Counted from the first letter of the stretch, positions 21,831 to 33,796 are shown. The stretch: DNA of 64,000 bases from Armillaria gallica (GCA_037576215.1 JBANDB010000001.1:4154001-4218000), one strand, 5' to 3'. A program made the numbers and translations. Notes: a model not told the origin generated them from the sequence alone.

Positions 21831-22530
21831 TGGATACATCCCCTCTGTCATCTTCAAGCTCCGAAGACCATCTCCCATCATGTCCTCCTCTCCTCTCTCC
21901 GACTGTTGACGTAGAAGTCGCTGAGCTTCTCTCATACGGCCGCACGGCACAAGTCTGGCGAGGATGCCTTTCAAGTGAACAGGGGATCGCTCCTGTTATC
22001 ATCAAAATGTTTTTGAAGAGAGATTTTGATCATATGAAGAATGAGGTGCTCGCGTGTCAACTTATCAGCTCTCACCGCCTAGATGACTTTGCGCCTTTGT
22101 GTTATGGCGTATTTGCAATGCCTGACCAGTCGTGGGGTGCTATAGTATGAGCGACGCCGGGGAGGCATTCAGAGGTTCTACGTGGAAAGAAGCCGGTTTT
22201 TGTGTGCAGGAGCTATAAGTGTCTCAACTCACCTTTATCTTTATACGCAATCCTCACTGCTAATGGACAGCCCTCTGGAAATGTGTGAAGACTCTCCATT
22301 CGCTAAGCCTGCACCATGACCTCGCGCCGAGGAACGTAGCAGAAGGGCGGGATGGAAATTTACGTCTTCTCGGCTATGAGCGCTCATCTCCTGGCGGCGG
22401 TTCATGTTTTTGTGATGAGCTGAATACACCTGAGGAATTTTCTATTCCCTGGCTGACTAGCGGCAGTGACGTTTCTGGCATCAGACTTTTTATCCTCTTT
22501 CAGCATTCGGGGCTGCAATTATAGTTATAT
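21831..22530 (+). pseudogene. Remnant of a fungal protein-kinase-like gene
   Basis: An opening frame (SYGRTAQVWRGCL, then APVIIKMFLKRDFDHMKNE) resembles the N-lobe of the atypical kinase-like families expanded in agaricomycetes: VIIK carries the lysine and the following Glu lies in the alpha-C position. The frame stops at GAIV. The next block, MSDAGEAFRGSTWKEAG, is one frame over. The catalytic-loop block LHSLSLHHDLAPRNV is in yet another stretch near 22290-22340, followed by LRLLGYER where an I-D-F-E motif is expected, so the metal-binding Asp is lost. Frameshifts and the missing residue mark it as decayed. Start and end are approximate. Confidence 0.65.
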
Positions 22531-23268
22531 CCCAAGTTCGGGTTTCGCACAGATAGAATCTCATACTCGTGCGCAGCCTTTCAGATTTCAAAGTTTGAAC
22601 AGCACTGTAATGCTAGGAGCAATGTGGAAAAGCGAGACAGTAGCTTCCGGCTGAAGCCGACCCGGCCCGGTTGTCATCACAATGCCAGCGCTTTTCAAAG
22701 ACGGGTCCCAAATCTCCGCCTTTACATCTCGCTCATGAAACCGGATTCAAGGCATCGTTCTCTATGATTGAATGATTACGCGCTATGAGCTGAGGCCCAG
22801 CGGTTCCGCTTATCTGCAAGAAAAATGCCAACCTACGGGTTCATAGCGTATACTCTGGTATCGTACGCGAAATCAAAGCTGAAGAAATTATTGGTAATCC
22901 ATACGCAGAATGTAAGTCAAAAGATATTCTTTTGAATCGCCGAGTTTTTGCGGCTTAGATTGCTTATGGTTGGCGACAAACCTGAGCAAGCAACCGGAGC
23001 TTTGACACGCCACAGCCTCCTTGTGAGTGTCTTCCGCTTCATCGTATGCCATATATGGTTGACCGACTCCCACCACATCGTATCTTATCTGATTAGATGA
23101 GTACAATGGTTACCGCTTCAACTATTTTTCTCTACAAAGGCGCGAAATTATCTCAACGCGCGGGAATACTCCTTACTTGCCAAGCAGAAAATTACAAATA
23201 CATGTGCTTTCAATTCGAAATACGAGGACATTACTCCGGTGTTGCTAACCGGAATTTTAGCTCGAGGA
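22531..23268. other. Intergenic, no gene recognised
   Basis: About 740 bases of mixed composition between the kinase-like remnant and the GMC gene. There is no open frame with family motifs, no RNA gene and no repeat. The 3' end is the GMC promoter. Confidence 0.5.
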
Positions 23269-23276
23269 TATATAAG
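23269..23276 (+). promoter_or_regulatory. TATA box of the GMC oxidoreductase gene
   Basis: TATATAAG lies 44 bases before the ATG at 23320. No other ATG lies between a start site expected about 30 bases downstream and that ATG except the out-of-frame one at 23280, which is near or upstream of the expected start site. Confidence 0.55.
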
Positions 23277-23319
23277 AATGAAGGAGTCCACTTCTCCTTC
23301 ATTCCATCCATCCTCCGCA

Positions 23320-26033
23320 ATGATCTCTAGGGCTTTCGCTACGACACTCCTGCTTTGCGCGTCATCCGTCTTGGCACAATCCTATGACTACGTGATCGGT
23401 GAGCAGTCAGCCCAGTGGTCCCGTACGATAATAATTCATACTCCATGCACTAGTCGGAGGCGGGACCGCCGGTCTCACCCTAGCGGGACGACTGACCGAA
23501 AACTCAAATCTAACTGTTGTCGTCCTAGAGGCAGGCGGAGAGTGAGTCTGTGCATAACTTCCCAGTGAAATTGTCCGTTAACGCGTCTTTTGACAGCGGT
23601 ATTGGAAAGTGAGGTGTTCTTGAAGTCGTGTCGTCAGAATCCTCAACATAAAGCTTTAGTGAGAATATTACCGACCTTCGGAATCGGTACCTTCCTTATG
23701 GTACAGAGATTGACTGGTTGGTGGTACATTCATGGGTCAGTAGGAGCTCTAGGCTAACCAACTTCATACAGGGCCATTGACACCCTTCCTCAAGCCTCCG
23801 CTGGTGGGCGCGTCTATACCCATCGACAAGGAAAAGTCCTTGGAGGTAGCAGCGCTATGAACGGCGCCGTGCAAATACGACCGGACACAAGAGAGTTCGA
23901 GACCTATCAGAGCTTAGGCGCTACTGGCTGGTGCGTCTTCTTGCATGCAACTCCATCGTTGATACTGAATATTTCCAGGACCTGGGAGACGTTCTTGACG
24001 TACTTCAAAAAGAGCGAGAACTTCACCGCCGACAGGGATCCTCTGGTTACGGGAATTGACACCGAGTCGTACCACGGTACCAGTGGACCTGTCGATGTCT
24101 CTTTTGGCAATAATATCTCGAGGTAGATCTTCATTCTGAAGCTTGGGATTACTATATCGATGGCGCCTGTCTAGCTTCTTCTCCGAGTACGCCATTCCTG
24201 CCGTCGAGAATATGATTCAAGAGGTCAACGCTGATAATTGTGACGGCTCTCCAATTGGGGCTGCTCCACAACAGATCGTAAGTGCCGGACCATCTTTCCC
24301 CTTCATCTGATTTCGTGATTTACCGTGACAGACTGTCTATCCGGACACGTACAATAGGTCATACTCTGCCAACGCGTACTGTGAGTAGCAGAACCCAACT
24401 GCAAAAAATATGATCTTGTTTAATAACATGTCTCCAGATTTTCCGGTCCAAGATCGCACGAACCTAGTCGTGTACACGGACAGTCTCGTCTCAAAAATCC
24501 TATGGGCGGATAACCAGGATGGTCTAGCGGTCGCCTCTGGCGTTGAGTACATTTCATCAAACGGTTCCACGCTGCAAGTGGTGTGTACCGACATCACCCT
24601 TCTCGAGACTTTCATCTAACAAACTTCGTCAGTACGGAGACAGCGTCATAGTCAGCGCGGGTACCCTGAATACACCGAAGGTCCTCGAACTGAGCGGCGT
24701 TGGAGATCCCTCCATTCTCTCCGATCTGGGTGTTGACGTTAAGGTGAACAGCACTGGTGTCGGCAAGAACCTGCAGAATCGTGCGTAATGGAGAGTTTTC
24801 TATGTGATCTGCGTATTGACATATTTTCCCTGTAGAACTTGGTGTCAACGTGATTTACAAGCTGAAGGAAGATTCCGGTGTCACTTTGGGTAGCGAGACA
24901 CAAGCCCCACTTATCAGTCTTTTGCCACTCCAGACTGTACTTTCTGAAGAAGATCAAGCGATCTCTGTTACGATGCTCCAGGAGAAGGTAAAGAACATAC
25001 TTTTCATACTCCAAATAGTTTCTAGTTACTAACACTGATTAACAATAGAATGAGGATATATCTCAGGCCCAATTTGAAGCTATGAAAGGCTATATTGCCG
25101 ATGGTCTCGCTCAAACCGAGATCAATTGGGTAACGTTTTCTCAACTGTCCCAGCCTGACTACTTTCTCATGTACCCGCATAGAGTTTACAGGACGAGGAT
25201 GAAGGCTTGTCTCTCCAATTCTATACCACGGATCTCCATACGTTCTCTCGTGGATACGCCGTAAGATCTTCTTCTCGGCGTTTGTCTGTCACACACGTTC
25301 AAAAAATGTTAGCATGCTAATTCGTCCGACCCTACGGCCAAGGTTACCGTTGATCCTAAATAGTGCGTATGAAGCTGTCGTCCTTTAACCGTGTTCACCA
25401 TTTCTGTAGCTTGTCTTCCGACCACGATCTATGGTACCTTTCCAGGGCCATAGCCTATACGCGCGACATTACCTCGACCGAGCCTTTGGCAAGCATAATT
25501 GACTGTATGTAGATCGTCATATTCCGTCCAGTCACACTTACTGAGAAATCTCTCACAGCGGAGACTACCCCTGGCGCAAATTACAGCACGAGCGAGAGCC
25601 TGCAAGAATGGCTACTGCCCAACTTTAAGACGATGTATGTTACTCTTCCTCGCTCGCAAGTAAACTGACAACTCCCTCCTTACAAGGTCTCATTTCGTCG
25701 GAACTGCTGCAGCGAGTAAGTGGACTGATCTCCTGTGAGAGCAGCTACTTACCCAGTTCGCAGTTGCTCAGGAAGACGGTGGTGTTGTCGACCCTACGAC
25801 TTTCATTGTTGTAGGTGCTATTTTGTGATGGTACGTTCTTAGTGTCCTGACAGACTACCGTTCAGTATGGAACAAACAACGTTCGTGTGGTCGATGCATC
25901 AGTTGTTCCTCTTCTTCCTGGCATACACACCCAGGTAAGTATCTTGTTTTACCCCCAATTTGTACTGAAGTACTAGCAGTCTATTGTTTATGCCATCGCT
26001 GAATGGGCTGCTGATATCCTCAAATCCTCTTAA
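23320..26033 (+). CDS. Secreted GMC oxidoreductase (aryl-alcohol-oxidase-like, AA3)
   Basis: FAD-dependent alcohol oxidase/dehydrogenase of the glucose-methanol-choline family. MISRAFATTLLLCASSVLAQ is a signal peptide. The dinucleotide fold DYVIVGGGTAGLTLAGRL is split by intron 1, followed by NLTVVVLEAGG. GMC signature 1 reads GGRVYTHRQGKVLGGSSAMN. Signature 2 reads VSAGTLNTPKVLELSGVG. The C-terminus keeps SHFVGTAA and GTNNVRVVDASVVPLLPG-I-H, giving both active-site histidines (SHF and GIH). About 15 introns, all joinable in frame. It ends AEWAADILKSS at 26033. Intact. Such enzymes supply peroxide to lignin-degrading peroxidases or reduce quinones; the true substrate is unknown. Same strand as the phosphatase downstream. 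Confidence 0.88.
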
Positions 26034-26270
26034 ATGTCGAGATGAGCCTGACGGGCGTAATAAGATAGTAGAAATATAAATAATAAAAGTCCTTCGATAC
26101 CTTTTTTCTCACTTCAAACAAACTCCTCCCCCTGTGCGCGCATCGGTTGAGCAAGGTATTGGTTATTGCAAGAAAAGAATTGCCACGTGGCAGCGTTCCT
26201 TCCATCAGTCATGAACCTGCCATAATTTCGTTACTCACTCATATTCAACGCGACCGCCGCCGACTGCTTC

Positions 26271-28466
26271 ATGAAACTTGGACTTTTCCTCTTTCTAATT
26301 TCCGTTTCTTCTTCAATACTTGTAGTCGGCAACTCGACGTACTCGACATCTTTCGACTCGTTCACCATGGTGAATCCAGTGCCAGTCGACCATACACCAC
26401 CGGCGAATCTATATCGACCAATACAGGCTCCCTTGGATGTAGAGCGCTACCCTGTCGCGCCTGATGGGCTGCAGCTGGAGCAAGTTCATGTATACGTGAG
26501 GCACGGTGCGTGGGTGACTTATCGTTGACGGGATACCTGTGTTCACAGCATCTACAGGAGAGCGAAGTCCAGTAGGAATACGGCTGGCTGATCCGCCAGC
26601 AAGCATACCCCAGCATTGGATGCTCTGCACAAAGGCGCGCCGGTACCAGGCTTCTGTAGTGACGGGATCGTTGGACGAGCAGACCCTAAACACACGAAAA
26701 CTGGTTGAACGTTCCGATGGATCGAATGTTGAGGGAGAATGGTGAGTGTTTTCTGGCTGGTGTATCGCACATCTTGTTCTCCTTTCTCTTCCCTCCTTGT
26801 ATATTTTACATTGTTATTTATAAACATCTTCAAATATTCAGTCTGCTCGGTGAACTGACAGATATCGGTCGCAAGGTATGGGGTTGGTTCTTGTTCTCTT
26901 TTCTCTGTGACCCTAATGAAATTCACAGTCAACATACAACTACGGTGCAGCACTGAGACAAATTTACATTGACAAGTACATCTATTTTTCGCCCGTGTTT
27001 CGTCAGGACTTCTAGCTGATGCCCGGCATAGACTAAGCTTTCTACCTAATTACCTCCAAACGGAGGGAGTTACATATTTCCGGTACCGACACCGCCTTCT
27101 GCCACCAAGTACTAACTATTCTGAAAAGTTTATTCCAGGAGCACCAACATGTCCAGAACAATTGAATCGTTGCAACAGATCATACATGGACTCTACCCCA
27201 CGGAGAAGTGCCACCCAACTTTGACGCCGCCTCTGGTTGTTCGGTCAGTCGATCGATGGTGATATCTCCCATCAGCATTGATATCTTTTGCAGGAATGGG
27301 AAAGATGAGAATATGCTCGGCAATACATACGCCTGTAAACGATTGGAGATTCTATTAGTAGGGTTTGCACAAGGTAGCGTCATCTTTGACTGTTAGTTTC
27401 ATAATTGAATCTCGCCTTCAGCCGCGGCATCCGCCTATAACCACACCCTCGAGCCCCTTGATAAGAAACTATCAAAATATCTGGGTGGGAATCCTATCCG
27501 CGTTGACGGGAAGCCGCGAGCTTCTGGGATCTTGGACACGGTTCAATCATGATTCATTTTCCTCGATGATCATAGCTGATTGGATTTTAGATTCGGGCTT
27601 CTATTGCCCATAACGTCAAAGTACCCCCAGAGTTCGAGGAGAAACCTGTCATGGACTTGATTGTATGTCCATATTCTCCATTTACTTACACCAATGAATC
27701 AACGTAATACCATCTGACAGGAACGGGCCGTAGTGAATGAGTGGTTTGCAGGTATTATTGGCACGTCTTTACTTGATGAAGTTGTTCTGACCGAGTTTCA
27801 TAGGGTGTGAGATTTGCTTTCCGTTTATTTGTATATTTATGCCGCCAGGACATCTTGACCAACACCTATCCAGATAAAACAGAAGAAGTTCGCCGTCTTG
27901 GCATGGGACGCTTACTGGACGATATTTCAAGAAAGATGCGAACCAAAATCGAGCAAGGAAATAAAGATCCGCTCAAGATCCTTGTTCATAGCACACATGA
28001 CACAGCATTAGCTGGGCTATGCTCGACTCTAGATGTGTTTGACGACAAGTAAAGTCCCCATTGATGATCATGCAACACTGTATCTCAACATAGTTGATCG
28101 GCAGATGGCCCGCCTTCACAGCGTCGATCACCTTCGAACTATTCAGAAAGAGTAAAGATGATGAATCCCGGTCAATGTTCCAGACGGTAATGGCCCCGTT
28201 TCACGCTAAACCTGCTGATGAGCATTGTAAGTTCGCCGCCTCCTATAATATCCTCACCTCGTTATTCACGGCTACGATAACTAGATATCCGAATGCGATA
28301 TCAGAACAAGAATATGCACCTACCGATCTGCGCAGATGAGGGAAAGCACCTTCCTGGATCACCAGAGTTTTGTACGGTGACCGCCTTCCTTGATCGTATC
28401 AAAGAACTCGCCCCCGTGGACTGGGAGGCGGAATGTACGCCGGCCGGAAGAGCATCGATCCCATAG
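26271..28466 (+). CDS. Secreted histidine acid phosphatase (branch 2)
   Basis: Phosphomonoester hydrolase of the histidine phosphatase superfamily, closest in layout to fungal acid phosphatases related to lysophosphatidic acid phosphatase type 6. The signal peptide MKLGLFLFLISVSSSIL is followed by LQLEQVHVYVRHGERSPVGI, with the catalytic RHGxRxP split by the first intron. Next come GELTDIGR, QTEGVTYFRSTNMSRTIESL, YPTEKCHPTL, LSKYLGGNPIRVDGKPRAS and the distal acid/base motif VHSTHDTALAGL. A C-terminal Cys (PEFCTVTAFLDRI) probably forms a disulfide. Introns include one of about 130 bases near 27743-27873. The frame is intact to TAG at 28466. The start is the ATG of the signal peptide. Confidence 0.85.
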
Positions 28467-28876
28467 AAGCCAGATAATTTATTCACGTTCGTCTAGACTT
28501 CAGCCATGAGGCAATTGTGAAAAAATAAAGTTCAGAGCCCGAGCCACCTGGGTCCTTGAAGGGGCCTACGCTTTCATATGTAGCCCGACGCACTGCTGCT
28601 AACGGCAGTGCATCTTGAGTTTTGCAATTCAATTTCCGAAAGAAGCCAACTCTTTTCGGCCCAAGTTGCAATAACCGGTGGACGTAAATATTGGCGACAA
28701 TTTGATAGGGCGGTGAGTTGATGTAACTGACAGTCATTCGTGATGCATCTTTAGGAAGCTTAAAGTGGATTCGGAAGGTATTGCTTCAAGCGTCAGCTAG
28801 AAGACCCACTTGAATCCCACCAACGCAGGTCCTTGCTTAAAGGTCGTCCGACTGTTGGCATCCAGTTTACATACAT
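28467..28876. other. Intergenic, no gene recognised
   Basis: About 410 bases between two genes on the same strand. No open frame with domain motifs. It holds the presumed terminator of the phosphatase and the promoter of the kinase; no specific site stood out. Confidence 0.5.
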
Positions 28877-30267
28877 ATGTTCTCCATTGGCTCTGAGCAC
28901 CGCATCCAAGGCATCCCAGCCGTATCCTATTCCAATGGCAATCGTGTGCTCGGAAATTCCCAGAGCAGTTGGTTTCCACTTCATATTATATTTTTCCGAC
29001 TAGTGTGGCTGACAAATCCTCAGGGTTATATCGCTCGTTTGCCATCCTCAAAGTGCTTGGTACAGGGCACAATGGACGAGTTGCGCTATGCGATTGGAAA
29101 TCCCCCGAGACCTTGCCCCCAAATACGACTCTGCCTGTCATGCAAACAGGCAAAGGTGCACGGCGAGAGTGGGCATCAAAGCGTCTCGTAGCTGTCAAAC
29201 AGCTCCGCAGGGTATTCCCAGGCGGCTGGGACGAATGTCAACTCCTACGAGAACTCCAGGTTAGGTCTAATCTCTCTCGGCATATATGAATGTTGACATT
29301 CCTCCAACCAATGTATTATCAGATCCACCGCGAAATGCCAGTACATCCCAACATCATCTCTCTATATGATTTCTTCCTCAGTACAGATACGAAAACTCTG
29401 TATTTGGTGCTGGAGCCTATGGAAGGCAACCTGCAGCACCTCATCAAGGCTCGAAAAGGCCGTCCGCTTGCAGGGGGACTCGTGGCCTCCATCTTCTTCC
29501 AGATGGTATCTGGTATCGGCCACATGCATTCCCTGAATTATTTCCACCGTGACCTTATGCCAGAAAACATCCTCGTGAGCACAACCGGCTTATTCTCTTA
29601 CCGCCCCGTCGCCGCCAGCGGCGCATGAGACGGAGGTGGATATCGTCGCGATAGTCAAAATCGGCGACTTCGGTTTGTCGCGCGCTGTGGATTCCAGGCA
29701 GGTGTATACGGAATATGTTGGTGTGCGTTGGTACAGGGCACCGGAAGTACTGCTGATGGGCGCTGACTATTCCACGTCCCTTGATATGTGGTCCTTGGGG
29801 GTGATTATGGCAGAGCTGTTGCTGCTTAAGCCAATGTTTCCTGGTATGACCCAGCTGGACCAGATTGATAAGGTCATCTCGGTCTTGGGGGACCCAACGA
29901 CCGACTATGGACGCGATTCCTTCGGTGACCCTATTGGTGGCGGACCATGGCCTGATGGCGTCGAACTCTGTCGTTTGCGAGGATTTAGGTTTCCACAGGT
30001 TGGTATCACTATATTTAAACGCTTCCTGGGAGGTTCTATTGACGTCCCCGTTGTTAGGTTCGCCCTAAAGATCTTCATACGTACTTCTCAAGAAGGGTAC
30101 CACCAACGTTGATTCAATGCATAGGGCAGCTGCTTCGGTACGACGCTGAAGAACGACTTACGGCTCTGGAATGCCTGGAGCATTCATATTTCCGACAGAC
30201 CATGCCACTGAACGACATCCCGGACCTCTCTGCACCTCATTTATTCTCCGGTCCAGGGAGCTCGTAG
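28877..30267 (+). pseudogene. Ime2/MAK-type CMGC kinase with frameshift and K-to-M change
   Basis: Serine/threonine kinase of the Ime2 (Crk1/RCK-MAK) family, regulators of meiosis and morphogenesis. The proposed start (MFSIGSEHRIQGIP) joins across intron 28944-29023 to RLYRSFAILKVLGTGHNGRV (Gly loop). Next are RLVAVKQL, HPNIISLYDFFLSTDTKTLY, the catalytic loop YFHRDLMPENILVSTTGL, KIGDFGLSR, the activation lip VYTEYVGVRWYRAPEVLL, LDMWSLGVIMAELLLLKP, DPTTDYGRDSFGDPIGGGPW and a normal lobe end (YDAEERLTALECLEHSYF). Two oddities: the frame is lost near 29595-29605, between TTGLFSY and HETEVDIVAIVK, and the loop lysine of HRDxKPEN is Met (codon 29557-29559). Either a new pseudogene or a sequence error plus an unusual kinase. 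Confidence 0.75.
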
Positions 30268-30550
30268 AACCCAGAATTTGGTCATCACAGGGAAGAGAAG
30301 TATGTACATTATACATTGATACGCATATTAGAAAAAATAATGGAACGCCGGACGCCGAACGGTGTAATGGATTAGAAAATAAGTATAGCGTACGATAAGA
30401 AGTTGCGCATGTCTGATGGGATAGGTAAGTTTGCAGAATGCTTCCTCTTGATTTTGACTGTAAGAAGAGAGACTTAGTATTAGACATCGATTTCTTACTA
30501 AACAGAGTTAACTCACGTTTGGCCCCTGCATTGGCGCCAAGTCACCAGGC

Positions 30551-31368
30551 TCAACTTGAACTTTCTCTTCCTGACATGTTTTGAATGTCGGTCGTTGCTT
30601 GAGAACTTGATGCTGATTCAAGCCACCGGCGTCTACGCCTTGGTGGAGGAGAAAGCGGCACGATGTACGCTTCCAGCGGCAACGAAAAGCGTGTTATGTC
30701 GTCCACGGAAGACCTGGCTCGAGTGGGTGGAGTGACCACAATCTGAGGCAGTGGCATTGTTATGGTACTCAGCACATCAAAGTTGTTCGTGATCGGTTTT
30801 GGTCCAGTATACCGCTGGGGCAGGGCGTCAGAACATGATGGATAGAAGCAGGTCGGCGGAATTACCTCTTGTGCGGGATGTGGCATGATGGTTTCTTCCG
30901 TGACAGTGGTCATGGCAGAGGCGTTCCCAGAGTAGGCGCCCTCAGAATAAGCGCTGTTTGAATACCCCGAGTTGTCTTCGTTTAGGTGTGAGATCATGGT
31001 TGCTTGCTCTGACATCGCGGTGGCAGATGCGGTATCCACGTTTTGATGCTCAACATAGCAGCAGAACAGCCTGCGGAAGAAACTCTCGGTATTCTTCCTC
31101 CAAGTTGAAGTGGCTCGTGTGTGGTATAGCCGGTTCCTTGTCCGTGTACTGTGGACACGGGAGAGCCACCGCAGCGGTAAGACAAGAGACCGACCGGAGA
31201 GCGAAGAGAAACGAAGAGGAGCGCAACAACCGAACATCCTAGTAGCAGCAGAAACGGGCAGTTGAAAGCACAGAGCTTGAAAGCACCTAGTGGCCCAGCA
31301 AAGGTACTATATACTTCTAACCTAGTGGCATTGGCCCAAGTAGCGTTGCTAGAACGTGACTCGGACAA
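30551..31368 (-). CDS. Hypothetical protein with one hydrophobic segment
   Basis: Not recognised. One frame starting at 31368 (MSESRSSNATWANATRLEVY) has a strongly hydrophobic stretch, FLLLLGCSVVALLFVSLRS, that could be a membrane anchor. A 228-codon frame ending at 30551 carries a Ser/Thr/Pro-rich tail with repeated YS(N/E)(S/G)AYS-like units, then SLPLEAYIVPLSPPPRRRRR. A third frame reads HFNLEEEYREFLPQ between them. These pieces may be exons of a single-pass membrane protein, but the splice joins are not settled. The 3' ends of this gene and the kinase face each other. Confidence 0.4.
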
Positions 31369-31808
31369 TGGAGTGAAGCCTTTGTTCCGCAGATGGTCAT
31401 GTTTTCGTTACCGTCCTTTGTCTGCCACGCCAGAATAGGACACAGCGACCGTGCATCAGACAACTTGATTGTGGTGAGGAAGGGCAGTATGAGAGATAAC
31501 GGAGGGCGGTAGAGGGTCCTAGGATATTATGAAAGCGACGGGATACCTCTACGTGACCCATGCACGATTGAACCCGGAGACTCGGACCGTTCGGAGCCGA
31601 AAGCGGGACGCTGCTACATTAAGCACAGCATTATGTCATCAAATGAACTTTTTCCAATAGAGTCGCGACTGGTGACCGAATCCTACAACATTAACAATTT
31701 CCTGGGTACCAACTTCAGTTGTGTTGCAATCGACGTTGTTACATCAATAGTCGCTATCCTTTTACGCTAAATTCTTGGTAGGTGTGCCATTCGCTAGAAT
31801 ACAATTAG
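31369..31808. other. Intergenic, no gene recognised
   Basis: About 440 bases between divergently placed hypothetical genes, presumably a shared promoter region. No open frame with motifs and no repeat noticed. Confidence 0.45.
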
Positions 31809-32810
31809 TTGAAAACCGTCTCCAAGATCATAGAATTTAGTCTCCACGTATCATACCATGGCTCACGGTCAGCATGCAAAGCCCTACCTTCTCTACCGAC
31901 ACAATTTTGGTCTCCGCGCACCGAAACTTCCACTTTTTATTCAATATCGCTTTACAAGTCCCATTCTTGTATCCGTACGCTGAATCCCAAAAATCTGACC
32001 GAGTATGACTTCCGTGACATCTCGGGAAGGCCTTCGGTTCGTCCCCTGGGAAACTGGCATCTCCGTTTCAGGTATGCTGAGCCCAACAAACTTGGGAGCG
32101 TAAATTATCCCAATCAATCTACCAGGTTTTTTTTTTATTGGACCCATCCAGATCTATCCCCGACGGCAGGCCAGCTTCGGTTCCGTCTCGCTCCTACAAA
32201 TGACCCTTTACTATTCGAATCTGGATCGGACCTCCGTAAACCTAATAGTAAACCTTGGGCTATACCAGTGGGTCGGCTTTAAATTCGGTCTACGTGAGTC
32301 CTTACGTGCCGATGCTATTGGATGATGGACTGGTCAGCGAGGACTTCATTCATTCTAAATATTTCCGTATATATCAAGAACTCCGCCTTGGTGTACATTC
32401 TGTGGTACTCGAATCCTCTGATGACGTGTTCCCGCTGGCTCTTCCGTGCCAGCATAAAGCATTGCACATGTCCTCATCTCAGGGAGTCAAGAGGATACAA
32501 CTTGACCTGGACGATCAGTCATGGGTAGAAGATTTAAAATTGGCTGAGCCTGGGAAGAAGGTCAGTCCTTTGGGTAGTCTTTTTCAATTCTAAGTATCTT
32601 TCAGTCTACGCCTATGGCCGACTCCGGTTTTCTGACAACTCAAAACATCCCGAAATCCAAATTACGCGGATTTTCTCTCCCAGCGGAGAGCAGCTTGATT
32701 CGAAGTTCCCACTGATCAACACATTCCAATGCCAGGGGGAGCTCAAGGCATTTCGGTCTTGGTATCTACAAACCACAAAAGAATCGAGGGGAAGCACGGA
32801 AGGAAGTTGA
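31809..32810 (+). pseudogene. Hypothetical basidiomycete-type protein, frame disrupted
   Basis: I recognise the style but not a named family: the block FRYAEPNKLGSVNYPNQSTR, FFFYWTHPDLSPTAGQLRFR and LAPTNDPLLFESGSDL recalls a group of uncharacterised mushroom proteins. It stops at 32282. The continuation YVPMLLDDGLVSEDFIHSKY, up to KLAEPGKK, is in another frame, and a third piece (YGRLRFSDNSKHPEI) follows after a likely intron near 32565-32604. No GT-AG pair of workable size and phase links the first two pieces, so a one-base lesion or missed exon is likely. The 5' end is uncertain. Confidence 0.4.
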
Positions 32811-32977
32811 TTTTATTGGTCATTGTGGCTCCTTCACAGAAAAATAATTACGTCCGTTTTACAGCGAGCTATCTATACTGTGAGCGGCGCTAATAGGAAG
32901 AGGGGAGATATCGTTCACACACTTACCCGGTCACCGGCAGAAGGGAGTTAGATCTCTGTTAGGTAATGTTTAAGCGT

Positions 32978-33023
32978 AACAGTAGCGGCTGGATCCTGCG
33001 GTTGCGATCCAGCCGCTACTGTT
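32978..33023. repeat. Perfect 18-bp hairpin
   Basis: AACAGTAGCGGCTGGATC (32978-32995) is exactly complementary to 33006-33023 around the loop ctgcggttgc. The stem is GC-balanced and has no run of U after it on either strand, so it does not look like a simple terminator. Confidence 0.9.
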
Positions 33024-33328
33024 GCACTCGAAGTCTAGATCCATAACTCAAAATCTGAAAATTCGGCTGCGTTCCTACAAGTTACGCTAGGCTCTTTCAC
33101 TACTAGTGACTTATCCGCTCGTGGCAGATCTCGTTCCCGCTACTCATCGATCGTGTCAGCCGGGTGGTTCTTAGGTCAATTGCTTCGCAGCCTTGTTGCA
33201 TAACATCCGCCTAACGACAATGGTTTTTCTACGTGATGGCAATACATCGCACCCCGAGCCATAAACATACCTTATCAGTCTCCTCAAGAGTCACGTTGAG
33301 TTCGAAAGCAGTTTGTATCGGCTTTGAG

Positions 33329-33397
33329 GATGAAGCGTCAGCTTCATCATCGATGACAATCGATCAACTCGACCGCTCTAGTTGATCGACTGTCATC
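33329..33397. repeat. Pair of adjacent hairpins
   Basis: GATGAAGC (33329-33336) pairs with 33341-33348 around a 4-base loop. Three bases on, gatgacaatcgatcaact (33352-33369) pairs with 33380-33397 around cgaccgctct, with one A-C mismatch in 18 positions. The stem and loop sizes of the second hairpin match the one at 32978, although the sequences are unrelated. Confidence 0.85.
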
Positions 33398-33796
33398 AAC
33401 CGAACTTGAAGTGGGGACTGGCTCGAGTCTACCTATGCCAAAGCTCAAACATCTGATGGTCCTATGTAACCCTCTATCATTATCGAAGCCCAATATGCGA
33501 TTTCCTTCATTGATCGGACTGTCGTCTTGAGCGTGGAGCAAAAAATATTCAGGTCTGAGACGTCAGCCTCAATTACCGAAATCCTCATTGGCGACGATTT
33601 CTCGCCTCAAACTTGACCAACGTTGGTGCGGCTCTCATCTTTCTCAGTCTTACCGGGTCTGCCCAAGTGGCTATACCAGACGCCCTTGTCGCTGAAGATC
33701 ACAAGCATGAACCGGTTACCGATCTGGTACCAAGAATAAGTGTCAACTGTCTTTCTTAGGTCGCAGTTTATCTTCATCGTTCAAATATAGGTGTAC

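Larger units (their letters stand above)
32811..33796. other. Intergenic region carrying long hairpins, no gene recognised
   Basis: About 985 bases without a supported gene. Its main content is two long inverted repeats with 10-base loops and a shorter one, annotated separately. The remaining sequence shows no family motif in six frames. Confidence 0.5.
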
